Assembly: GCF_037101375.1 (NCBI RefSeq)
Contig: NZ_AP029019.1
Location: 1,736,001 to 1,800,000, forward strand
Direction: 5' to 3'
DNA length: 64,000 nucleotides
Origin: Acidovorax sp. DW039
GTDB lineage: Bacteria > Pseudomonadota > Gammaproteobacteria > Burkholderiales > Burkholderiaceae_C
Of the stretch, positions 53,401-60,410 are shown in pieces; the first letter of the stretch is position 1, and the number at the start of each line of letters is the position of its first letter. Position numbers and translations under genes: made by a program. Under the pieces are notes generated by a model. The model was not told the origin of the DNA. It ran no database searches and worked only from the letters and a program-made list of their open reading frames with translations.

Positions 53401-55306
53401 CAGCGGAACTCTCACGGTTTCTGCCGCCGGTACGGCAATCAGTAACGGTAGTGTGAGCCTTGGTGTGTTGAGTCTGGAGGCCGGCATTTGGAACCAAGTC
53501 TCCAGTAGTCTTCCCACGTTCACTATCACTGACTTCCGTCTCAGTCCCGGCGCCACGTTCGTTCGAGCCTTGGCAGGCGATGGCAGCGCAGCCTCGCCTT
53601 TTCGTATCGCTGACATCTATGGCTTGCGAAGTCTGGAGTCCAGCAGTTTGGCGGGTAGCCGCTTTATCCTCGCCAATGACATAGATGCTTCAGGTACCGC
53701 GTCCTGGAACAATGGGACCGGCTTTTCACCCATTGGAACTTCTGCAACCCCTTTTACCGGTGGGCTCGACGGTCAAGGTTTTCGTATCAGTGGATTGACC
53801 ATTAACCGTGCTGGTACCACCTACGCCGGGCTTTTTGGATTCAACGCAGGCTATGTTGGCCACATTAATTTGGTGGGGAGCAGCGTAGCAGGAGGCACTT
53901 ACACGGGTGCACTGGTGGGCTATAACGCAGCTAACGGGGTGATTGAACGTATTGCCAGCGATTCGACTGTCAGCGGGACCGATAACGTTGGTGGCTTGGT
54001 GGGCTACAACCTGGGGAGCGTGAGTGCGAGCTACACCAGTGGCAGCGTCAGCGGTACGTTGCACGTCGGTGGTCTTGTGGGTGCCAACGACAGCAGCGTG
54101 AGCCAGTCTGTGGCAACGGGCGCCGTCACTGGCGGAGTCCACTCAGGGGGGCTTGTAGGGTTTAACACAGGCAGTCTCAGCAACAGCTACGCCACCGGGA
54201 GCGTTCAGGGGAGCACTACGGCAGGCGGTCTGGTGGGGCTCAACCAGGGAAGCGTTGCGCGTGTTTATGCCACTGGTACGGCCAGTGCCGGCAGTGCTGG
54301 TGGTTTGGTGGGCTCCAACAGCGGTAGTGTTTCGGGCAGCTTCTGGAACACCACTACAAGCAGCCTGGTAGTAGGCGTGGGCACCGGTAGTGGAAGCGGT
54401 ATTTCTGGCTTGAGCAGCATTCAAATGAAGTCGTTGCCTACCTTCAGCGCGGCCAGCTGGAATATCGACGATGCAGGTGGTACTTCCGCCATCTGGCGGA
54501 TCTATTCGGGGTATACGGCGCCGTTGTTACGTAACCTATTCACCGCGAGTTTGACCGCCACTGCGGGTAATGGAAGTCGAGCGTTTGACGGCACCACGTC
54601 CGCAAACGTTGTCGTGACCTATACCCCTGCTAACCCAGACGCCCGCCTGCTGGGAACGCCGGTCACCGTGTCTGACAGCGCGCTTGTAGGTACCCAGAGC
54701 GTGCGGGTAACGGGTCTTTATTCCCAGCAAAGGGGATATGACATTTCGTTCGTGTCCGGAACCCTGACCATCGGCGCAAGCGATACAAGTGGCCTGCCGC
54801 TTCCAAGCGGGGGAACCGCACAGGTTAGTGTCACAGACGACATGGGAAACACCTGCCAGTTCACCCAAGCGCAATTCTTGGTCCGCTCCGCTATCGCTGA
54901 TCCTCTGCCTGCGGGCGCTTCCGTGGTGGGTGACCTCTTCGATTTTGTGCTTGATGGCTGTGCACCCCATGCCACCGCCACGATTCGCATCACTTATCCC
55001 AACCTGCCTGCCAACGCACGGTATTTGAAATATGGACCTACAGCTTCAAATACTGCGCCGCATTGGTACGCTTATGCCCAAGCAACCGTGGCTGGCAATG
55101 TGGTAACTTTGCGCATAAAAAATGGAGGAGAGGGCGATGACGATCTCGATGCGAACAACGCTCGCATCGTGGACGCGGGAGGACCTGCCTTGCTGCCTGC
55201 CTCTCCCGGCAGCACCCAGTCTATTCCCGCAACAGGCCCTCTGGTTTTGATTCTGCTGTCGGTAATGTTGTCACTCGTCGCATGGCAGGCGCGTCGCTCC
55301 CTCTAG
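50405..55306 (+). CDS. Large GLUG-repeat surface protein with MBG/YDG and anchor domains
   Basis: 1633-aa secreted protein, probably an adhesin. A signal peptide (cleavage after ALA, residue 18) is followed by three blocks of GLUG-type beta-helix repeats (for example VGGLVGQITNGTLQGSSS, AYATGAVTG). Each block starts with a phrase like LATDLDASATRSW or LANDIDASGTASW. Inserted are a carboxypeptidase-regulatory-like domain (about 785-875) and a hemagglutinin-like stretch (to 1060). An MBG/YDG-type domain (FDGTTSANVVVTYTP) follows near 1395. A choice-of-anchor U domain precedes the C-terminal tail SIPATGPLVLILLSVMLSLV plus Arg residues, an IPTL-like sorting signal. No TPS secretion domain is present. 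Codon use is less GC-biased than in neighbours. Confidence 0.82.
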   Translation: MHILLLSVLLLFSGSALAYDVTIHSGASSGGVWSGNVWTPNATNSLVGANDLSNRLASGSVTITSTGSDLIKVDAPLSWTADTVLTLAAGGRVEINGPMVASGSSAGLVMTFGSGYSLAKDGSITLSGSNSSLNIGGVGYTLIRDISGLQAVSASGNFALATDLDASATRSWNGGQGFAPLQGFSGAFTGLGHAVDSLTITRGTENNVGLFQAVSGQVRDLTLSNAAITGNITVGAVSGSLSGNLSGIHVTGSVLGNGSNVGGLVGQITNGTLQGSSSTATVTGLSNVGGLAGTVQNGTLTDAYATGAVTGTISNSSAFAGGLVGNVFDSATLTNTYASGRVQGYTATGGLIGGTFLSTITFANSYWDVNSTGQASSASGGTAITSANARNQSTYNGFDFTNTWVMFEGDTRPMLRSEYSTAVYTPHALQLIGMNLAGNYRLGTSLDLGAALAAGGNGYYADVWGASGFKPLGSDTGSFTGSFNGQGFGLNGLTINRASTNYVGLFGYTSGATLVNVKLVGGSVTGSDGVGALVGYMTGGTLGSASASTTVSGTSTGEANTGGLVGTNDGGAIADASASGNVTGAGYQVGGLVGINFNGGSITRAYATGNVTGTNPNNGIGYVGGLVGANGYSGNGGSISQSYATGTVRAAAGPIGGFVGHNEGSITDSYANGAVIGQGSASNIGGFVGVNFINGTISNSYSTGYIAGSSQLGGFAGYNNAPGSAITSSYWNIQTSGQTQGAAGGLAAGITGRTTAQLQGSLPAGFASSVWGIGTNLYPYLQWRYSTTPHAVSGRVFSDVGSTALAGTTVSAVSGGQLIGSVSTGANGYYYVLGESSRFDSNGTLTYLDGGSSKGAAFSDRVGYLGIQGLDIYASAMRLVTGQGSLTATRSRYLAARGSYSDTDLSFLASSDFAGLTDTGFSLYLNASAASYSLDADLGSGGLLALDSGGQFTISGNRQLLAGGNLDLADQLAWSDSATLRLSTSNGGNIILGGGVNAPSGTLTVSAAGTAISNGSVSLGVLSLEAGIWNQVSSSLPTFTITDFRLSPGATFVRALAGDGSAASPFRIADIYGLRSLESSSLAGSRFILANDIDASGTASWNNGTGFSPIGTSATPFTGGLDGQGFRISGLTINRAGTTYAGLFGFNAGYVGHINLVGSSVAGGTYTGALVGYNAANGVIERIASDSTVSGTDNVGGLVGYNLGSVSASYTSGSVSGTLHVGGLVGANDSSVSQSVATGAVTGGVHSGGLVGFNTGSLSNSYATGSVQGSTTAGGLVGLNQGSVARVYATGTASAGSAGGLVGSNSGSVSGSFWNTTTSSLVVGVGTGSGSGISGLSSIQMKSLPTFSAASWNIDDAGGTSAIWRIYSGYTAPLLRNLFTASLTATAGNGSRAFDGTTSANVVVTYTPANPDARLLGTPVTVSDSALVGTQSVRVTGLYSQQRGYDISFVSGTLTIGASDTSGLPLPSGGTAQVSVTDDMGNTCQFTQAQFLVRSAIADPLPAGASVVGDLFDFVLDGCAPHATATIRITYPNLPANARYLKYGPTASNTAPHWYAYAQATVAGNVVTLRIKNGGEGDDDLDANNARIVDAGGPALLPASPGSTQSIPATGPLVLILLSVMLSLVAWQARRSL

Positions 55307-55325
55307 TGAGGTTCTGACCGAGGGG

Positions 55326-57758
55326 TTACGTCGGCATGCCTTGCAACGCAGTCAGCACATTCTCAGCGGTAGCCGGAGCGTTCAGCAAGACAGCCGTGTG
55401 CGCGGGCGTGCTTTTACGCCCTGCTGCAATGGCGTTGCGCAGCGCCTCATACACGCTGATGGCCAGCATGAAGGGCGGCTCGCCCACGGCCTTGCTGCCA
55501 CCCACGTTGTCTTCCCGGTTGGCTTCGTGCCACAGGTTGACGTTGAAGTGCTGGGGGATGTCGCTGGTGGCCGGGATCTTGTAGGTGCTGGGCGCATGGG
55601 TAGTGAGCAGGCCTTTGTCGTTCCACACCAGTTGTTCCGTCGTCAGCCAGCCCATGCCCTGCACAAAGCCGCCTTCGATCTGCCCCACGTCAATGGCCGG
55701 GTTGATGCTGTGCCCCACGTCGTGGAGGATGTCCACCTTCAGCACGCGGCTCTCGCCCGTCAGTGTGTCGATCGCCACTTCGGTGCACGCTGCGCCGTAG
55801 CTGAAGTAGTAAAAGGGCCGGCCGGTGAGCGTGGTCTTGTCGTAATGGATTTTGGGGGTGCGGTAGAAGCCGTCGCTCCACAGCTGGATGCGGTTGGCGT
55901 AGGCCTCTTTGACCACCGCCTCAAAGCTGCGCACCGCCTTGGGCGAGATGACCTGCCCCCCCGCAAAGCGGATGGCCCCGGCACCGCAGCCATCGAGCCC
56001 GCACACGAACGATGCCAGGTTGTCGCGCACATTGCGTGCGGCGTATTGCGCGGCGCGGCCGTTGAGGTCTGTGCCGCTGCTGGCAGCCGTGGCGCTGGCG
56101 TTGGGCACCTTGCTGGTGTCGCTGGCGGTCACCAGCACGCGGGAAAGGGGCACGCCCAGCTCGTCGGCCACGATCTGCGCCACCTTGGTGTGCAGGCCCT
56201 GGCCCATTTCGGTGCCGCCGTGGTTCACCTGCACACTGCCGTCGGTGTAAACATGCACCAGCGCCCCGGCCTGGTTGAACAGGGTGGCCGTGAAGCTGAT
56301 GCCGAACTTGACAGGCGTGATGGCCACCCCGCGTTTGAGCACGGGGCTTTGCGCATTCCACGCGGCAATCTCGGCTTGCCGCTCGCGGTAGCGGCTGGTG
56401 TGTTCCAGGCGCGGCAGCAGCTCGTGCAGGATGTTGTCTTCCACCGTCATCTGGTAGTGGGTGACATTGCGGCCTTCGCTGGCGTTGCGCCCGTACAGGT
56501 TGGCCATGCGCACGTCCTGTGCGTCACGGCCCAGCGCGCGGGCAATGTCGCCCATGATGGCTTCGATGACGATCACACCCTGGGGCCCGCCAAAACCGCG
56601 GAAGGCCGTATGGCTCTGGGTGTTTGTCTTGCAGCGGTACGAGGCAATCTCCACGTCGCTCAGAAAGTACGCGTTGTCGGCGTGGAACACCGCGCGGTCG
56701 GCCACGGGGCCCGACAGGTCGGCGCTGAAGCCGCAGTTGGCGGCCATCTGCAGCTTGAGGCCTGTGATGCGGCCACGGTCGTCAAAGCCTACGTCGTACT
56801 GGTAGGCAAACGGGTGGCGCTTGCCGGTGACCATGAAGTCGTCGTCCCGGTCCAGCCGCAGCTTGACGGGGCGGCCCAGCTTGTTCGCGGCCACAGCGGC
56901 CCACACGGCCAGGTGGCCCGCCTGCGTCTCTTTGCCGCCAAAGCCACCGCCCAGGCGGCGGCATTCCACCTTGACCGCATGGTTGTCGATGCCCAGCGCG
57001 TGCGCTACCCAGTGCTGAACCTCGCCGGGGTGCTGGCTGCTGGAGTAGATCCACCACTGCTTTTGTTCCAGCGGCAGCGCATAGGCAATCTGGCCTTCCA
57101 GATAAAAGTGCTCTTGCCCACCCACTTCAAACGCACCGCTCAAGCGGTGAGCCGCACTGGCCAGGCCCGCAGCAGCATCGCCCCGGCGCACAAACACGGG
57201 CGGCAGCACGTAGCTTTGCGCCTGCAGAGCCTGCTGCACGGTCAGGATAGCGGGCAGGGGGGTGATGTCGAGCTTGACCGACCGCGCTGCGCGCCGCGCC
57301 TGCATGACGGATTCCGCCACCACCAGGCCCACCACCTGGCCGATGTGGTGCACGGTGCCATGCGCAAACACAGGTTCGTCATGGGCAAAGGCGGCCAGCA
57401 GCTTGTTGCCAGGCACGTCCTGCGCCAGCACCACGCCGCGCACGCCGGGCAGGCCCAAAGCCGCGCTGGCGTCCACGCCATTCAGCGTGCCGTGCGCCAC
57501 GGTAGAGAGAATGGGCGCGGCATACAGCGTGCCCTTCACCTCGGGCAGGTCGTCAATGTAGTGCGCAGCCCCCGCCACCTGGGCGCGGGCGCTTTCGTGG
57601 AAGTGCGATTGGCCCATGGCCGCGCGGGCAATGGAGGAGCTGTCGGCCCGAGAGGCGGTGGGGGCCGTTGCGTTGGCGTGGGCGTCGGCCTGCACGGCCG
57701 CAGGGGCGTCCACGGCATCGCGGCTGGGCGAGAGGGTGTGAAGGGGCTGGGGGCTCAT
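55326..57758 (-). CDS. xdhB: Xanthine dehydrogenase molybdopterin-binding subunit
   Basis: Large subunit holding the molybdenum cofactor; oxidises hypoxanthine and xanthine to urate. 810 aa from ATG 57758, overlapping the xdhA stop as ATGA with AGGAGG just upstream. Motifs: GGGFGGKETQ near residue 305, RGFGGPQG, GGTEMGQGLHTK near 500 and a C-terminal GEPPFMLA with the catalytic Glu. About 60 residues at the N-terminus are Ala/Thr-rich and not part of the enzyme core (the conserved part begins near GQSHFHESARAQVAG). Cofactor loading should need XdhC (41111-41917). Confidence 0.94.
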   Translation of the reverse strand: MSPQPLHTLSPSRDAVDAPAAVQADAHANATAPTASRADSSSIARAAMGQSHFHESARAQVAGAAHYIDDLPEVKGTLYAAPILSTVAHGTLNGVDASAALGLPGVRGVVLAQDVPGNKLLAAFAHDEPVFAHGTVHHIGQVVGLVVAESVMQARRAARSVKLDITPLPAILTVQQALQAQSYVLPPVFVRRGDAAAGLASAAHRLSGAFEVGGQEHFYLEGQIAYALPLEQKQWWIYSSSQHPGEVQHWVAHALGIDNHAVKVECRRLGGGFGGKETQAGHLAVWAAVAANKLGRPVKLRLDRDDDFMVTGKRHPFAYQYDVGFDDRGRITGLKLQMAANCGFSADLSGPVADRAVFHADNAYFLSDVEIASYRCKTNTQSHTAFRGFGGPQGVIVIEAIMGDIARALGRDAQDVRMANLYGRNASEGRNVTHYQMTVEDNILHELLPRLEHTSRYRERQAEIAAWNAQSPVLKRGVAITPVKFGISFTATLFNQAGALVHVYTDGSVQVNHGGTEMGQGLHTKVAQIVADELGVPLSRVLVTASDTSKVPNASATAASSGTDLNGRAAQYAARNVRDNLASFVCGLDGCGAGAIRFAGGQVISPKAVRSFEAVVKEAYANRIQLWSDGFYRTPKIHYDKTTLTGRPFYYFSYGAACTEVAIDTLTGESRVLKVDILHDVGHSINPAIDVGQIEGGFVQGMGWLTTEQLVWNDKGLLTTHAPSTYKIPATSDIPQHFNVNLWHEANREDNVGGSKAVGEPPFMLAISVYEALRNAIAAGRKSTPAHTAVLLNAPATAENVLTALQGMPT

Positions 57759-59287
57759 ACGGCCTCCTGGGTGAGTTGTTGCAGGCTGGCTTGGGGATGG
57801 CCCTGGCTCTCCAGCCACAGGCGCTGCAGCAGGTTGGCCAGCACGGTGCGGCGATAGGCACTGCTGGCCCGCATATCAGAGATGGGGTTGAACTCGGCTT
57901 GCAGCACCTGGGCGGCCCGCTGCACGGAGGCCTCGCCCCAGGGGCGGCCTTGCAAGGCGGCCTCAGTCTGGCGGGCGCGCACCGGGGTGGCGGCCACCCC
58001 GCCTGCACCGATGCGCGCTTCGCGCACCTGGCCGTCTTCCACTTTCAGTTTCACCACCAGGCACACGGCAGAGATGTCGTCGTCAAACCGCTTGGAGATT
58101 TTGTAGGCCTTGAGGGTCTGGTGCGGTGTGGCGCGGGGCACCACGATGCGCACCAGCAGTTCGTCCGGGGCCATCACGTTCTGCCGGTAGCCGGTGTAGA
58201 GGTCTTCCAGCGGAAGCTGGCGTTCGCCCCGGGCGTGGCTGGCCAGCACCACCTGGGCGCCCAGCGCAATCAGCAGCGGCATGGAGTCACCAATGGGGGA
58301 GCCGTTGGCCACGTTGCCGCCCAAGGTGCCTGAATTGCGCACCGGCAGACCGGCAAAGCGGTGGGCAAATTCCGCCAGACTGGGCCATTCCGCCACCAGC
58401 CGGGCAAAGGCGTCGGTCAGCGACACGGCTGCGCCGATGGCGATGTGCTCGGGGGTGTCTTCGATGCGGCGCAGCTCGGCGGCGCGGGTGACGTCCAGCA
58501 CCTGGGCAAACTGGCGGTGCTGCTTGGTGATCCACAGGCCCACATCGGTGGCACCAGCCACCACCTGCGCCTGCGGGTGGGCGGCGCGGGCGGCCAGCAG
58601 TTCTGCCTGGCTGGTGGGGGCGATATAGGTGAAATGAGGCTCTTGCGCTTGTCTGGATTGCGCAAGCAGCTCTAATTTTTGTAGCAGTTCGTCCTCTTTC
58701 ACCGCAACGCGGGGGAGCGATGCCATCTGCTGCGCTGCGTCCAGAATGGGGCGGTAGCCGGTGCAGCGGCACAGGTTTCCGGAAAGGTCTTGCTGGGCCT
58801 GCGCGCGTGTGATGGCTTGGCCCTGGCACACGCGGTTCTGGTACATGCCAAACAGGCTCATCACAAACCCAGGGGTGCAGAAGCCGCACTGGGAGCCGTG
58901 GCATTGCACCAGAGCTTCCTGCACCGGATGCAGCGTGCTGTCATGGGTGGTGGGGGGTGTGGTCGAGCCTGCCGATGCGGCTGAAGCGGCCACCGGCTGG
59001 ATCAGCGGGTCTTCGGTCAGGTCTTCCGCCGTCCATAGCGCCATGCCGTCTACCGAGTGCGCCAGGCGAATGCAGCTGTTGACTGCGCTGAAGCGGACCT
59101 TGCCGTGGCCGTCTGCCTCGCCCAGCACCACGGTGCAGGCACCGCAGTCGCCTTCACCGCAGCCTTCCTTGGTGCCGGTGCAGCCCAGGTCTTCGCGCAG
59201 CACCTCCAGCAAAGTGCGGTCGGGTGGTACATTGCCCAGCGCCACGGGCTGGCCTCGGCGCAAGAATTGCAAGGGTCGGGTCGTCAT
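57755..59287 (-). CDS. xdhA: Xanthine dehydrogenase small subunit ([2Fe-2S] and FAD domains)
   Basis: Electron-transfer subunit, 510 aa from ATG 59287. An N-terminal plant-type [2Fe-2S] cluster motif (CTGTKEGCGEGDCGAC, 36-51), a second cluster domain with CHGSQCGFC (129-137) and CRC (173-175), then a FAD domain from about 220 (VVAGATDVG, SGTLGGNVANGSPIGD). The linker between them (201-219) is encoded by a dispersed repeat. The frame extends upstream to 59497, but that part lies over the divergent LysR gene. Operon xdhA-xdhB with ATGA overlap. Regulated probably by the LysR protein starting 99 bp away in the other direction. Confidence 0.94.
   Translation of the reverse strand: MTTRPLQFLRRGQPVALGNVPPDRTLLEVLREDLGCTGTKEGCGEGDCGACTVVLGEADGHGKVRFSAVNSCIRLAHSVDGMALWTAEDLTEDPLIQPVAASAASAGSTTPPTTHDSTLHPVQEALVQCHGSQCGFCTPGFVMSLFGMYQNRVCQGQAITRAQAQQDLSGNLCRCTGYRPILDAAQQMASLPRVAVKEDELLQKLELLAQSRQAQEPHFTYIAPTSQAELLAARAAHPQAQVVAGATDVGLWITKQHRQFAQVLDVTRAAELRRIEDTPEHIAIGAAVSLTDAFARLVAEWPSLAEFAHRFAGLPVRNSGTLGGNVANGSPIGDSMPLLIALGAQVVLASHARGERQLPLEDLYTGYRQNVMAPDELLVRIVVPRATPHQTLKAYKISKRFDDDISAVCLVVKLKVEDGQVREARIGAGGVAATPVRARQTEAALQGRPWGEASVQRAAQVLQAEFNPISDMRASSAYRRTVLANLLQRLWLESQGHPQASLQQLTQEAV
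58636..58686 (-). repeat. Dispersed repeat, copy 8, within xdhA
   Basis: Minus strand TTAGAGCTGCTTGCGCAATC, then CAGACAAGCGCAAGAGCCTC. It encodes the interdomain linker (LLQKLELLAQSRQAQEPHF, residues 201-219), in frame, between the iron-sulfur and FAD domains. Confidence 0.6.
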
Positions 59288-59386
59288 GAAAGATACCGCT
59301 TCAATGTCTATGTGTTCATCTGAGGGTAGAACGCGGGGCCGCCATCGGCATACGTGCAAGCTTATGACAGCCATGCCCCCACTGCT

Positions 59387-60319
59387 ATGAGAGACCAAGC
59401 CCTTTTCGACAAGATAGACCTCCATCTCATAAGGGTCTTGCACACCGTGCTCACTGAACGCAGCGTATCCCGGGCAGCCGTGCGGCTGGGCATGCACCAG
59501 CCGGCAGTGTCGGCTGCGCTCAAGCGGCTGCGTGATCTGGCAGGCGACCCGCTGCTGGTGCGATCAGGGGCCAGCATGATGCCCACCGATGCTGCCCTGC
59601 GCATGGTGGAGCCCGCGGCACTGATCCTGCGCTCGGCCGAGGCACTGTTTTCTGACGCGCGGGGTTTTGACCCGCGCACGGCCACCCGCACCTTTCGCGT
59701 GGCGGCCAGCGACTATCTGGATCCGCTTTTTCTGCCCCAGCTGGTGGCCCGTATCAAGGCGCAGGCCCCCCTGTGCCCGATTGAAATTCTGCCCCTGTCG
59801 GCCGACGCGCACTACCACGCCCATCTGGCCCAGGGCGATGTGGATGTGGTGATTGGCAACTGGCCCCAGCCGCCTGAAGACCTGCACATGGGCCGTCTGT
59901 TTGGTGACGAGGTGGTGTGCCTGGTGAACAAGGACCATCCTGCGGTGCGCCGGGGCTGGACCGAGACCGACTGGCTGGCGGCAGAGCACATTGCCCCCAC
60001 GCCCACACACCCTGGGGCGCGAGGCGTGATCGATGCCCACCTGGACAGCCTGGGCCTTTCGCGCAATATCACCGCACGGTGCGCCCATTTCAGCGCGATT
60101 CCGCACATCGTGGCCTCCAGCCTGCTGGTGCTGACGACCGGGCGCCAGTTCTGCGAGCGCTTCACCGCGCAGCTGCCAGTGGCCATATTGCCCAGCCCGG
60201 TGGCGTTTCCCCGGCTGTTGTATTACCAGCTGTGGCATGCGCGGACGCACCACTCGGCTGCAGCCATGTGGCTGCGCGACAGTGTCAAGTCGGTGGCTGC
60301 TTCGCTACGAAAAGAATAG
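59387..60319 (+). CDS. LysR-family regulator, probably of xdhAB
   Basis: 310 aa from ATG 59387. The N-terminal winged helix (VLHTVLTERSVSRAAVRLGM, then QPAVSAALKRLRDLAGDPLL) resembles the NodD/NahR-like subgroup with the LF/LLVRSG motif, and the C-terminal part is a typical effector domain. It is divergent from xdhA with 99 bp between, so control of xanthine dehydrogenase by a purine effector is likely; it could also act on the ABC transporter downstream. Its TAG stop is formed by the first bases of a dispersed repeat. No clear T-N11-A site could be picked in the short gap. Confidence 0.87.
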   Translation: MRDQALFDKIDLHLIRVLHTVLTERSVSRAAVRLGMHQPAVSAALKRLRDLAGDPLLVRSGASMMPTDAALRMVEPAALILRSAEALFSDARGFDPRTATRTFRVAASDYLDPLFLPQLVARIKAQAPLCPIEILPLSADAHYHAHLAQGDVDVVIGNWPQPPEDLHMGRLFGDEVVCLVNKDHPAVRRGWTETDWLAAEHIAPTPTHPGARGVIDAHLDSLGLSRNITARCAHFSAIPHIVASSLLVLTTGRQFCERFTAQLPVAILPSPVAFPRLLYYQLWHARTHHSAAAMWLRDSVKSVAASLRKE

Positions 60320-60363
60320 CTGCCTGCGCATGCTGAATAAGCCGCAAGGCATGATTTGGCAGT
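60317..60363 (+). repeat. Dispersed AGCTGC repeat, copy 9 (supplies a stop codon)
   Basis: TAGCTGCCTGCGCATGCTGA, then ATAAGCCGCAAGGCATGATTT. The TAG is the LysR stop codon, as for the glycerate kinase gene at 29134. Right arm degenerate. Confidence 0.7.
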
Positions 60364-60410
60364 TACTGGCCCAGAGATAACAAGTTGTAATTCTGAGAGA
60401 CAATCCCCGC

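Noticed and set aside
55341..57857. 838-codon open frame on the plus strand opposite xdhB
   Set aside because: In-phase shadow of the xdhB/xdhA genes. Long antisense frames are expected in GC-rich DNA; its composition (very rich in His, Gln, Ala) is not protein-like.
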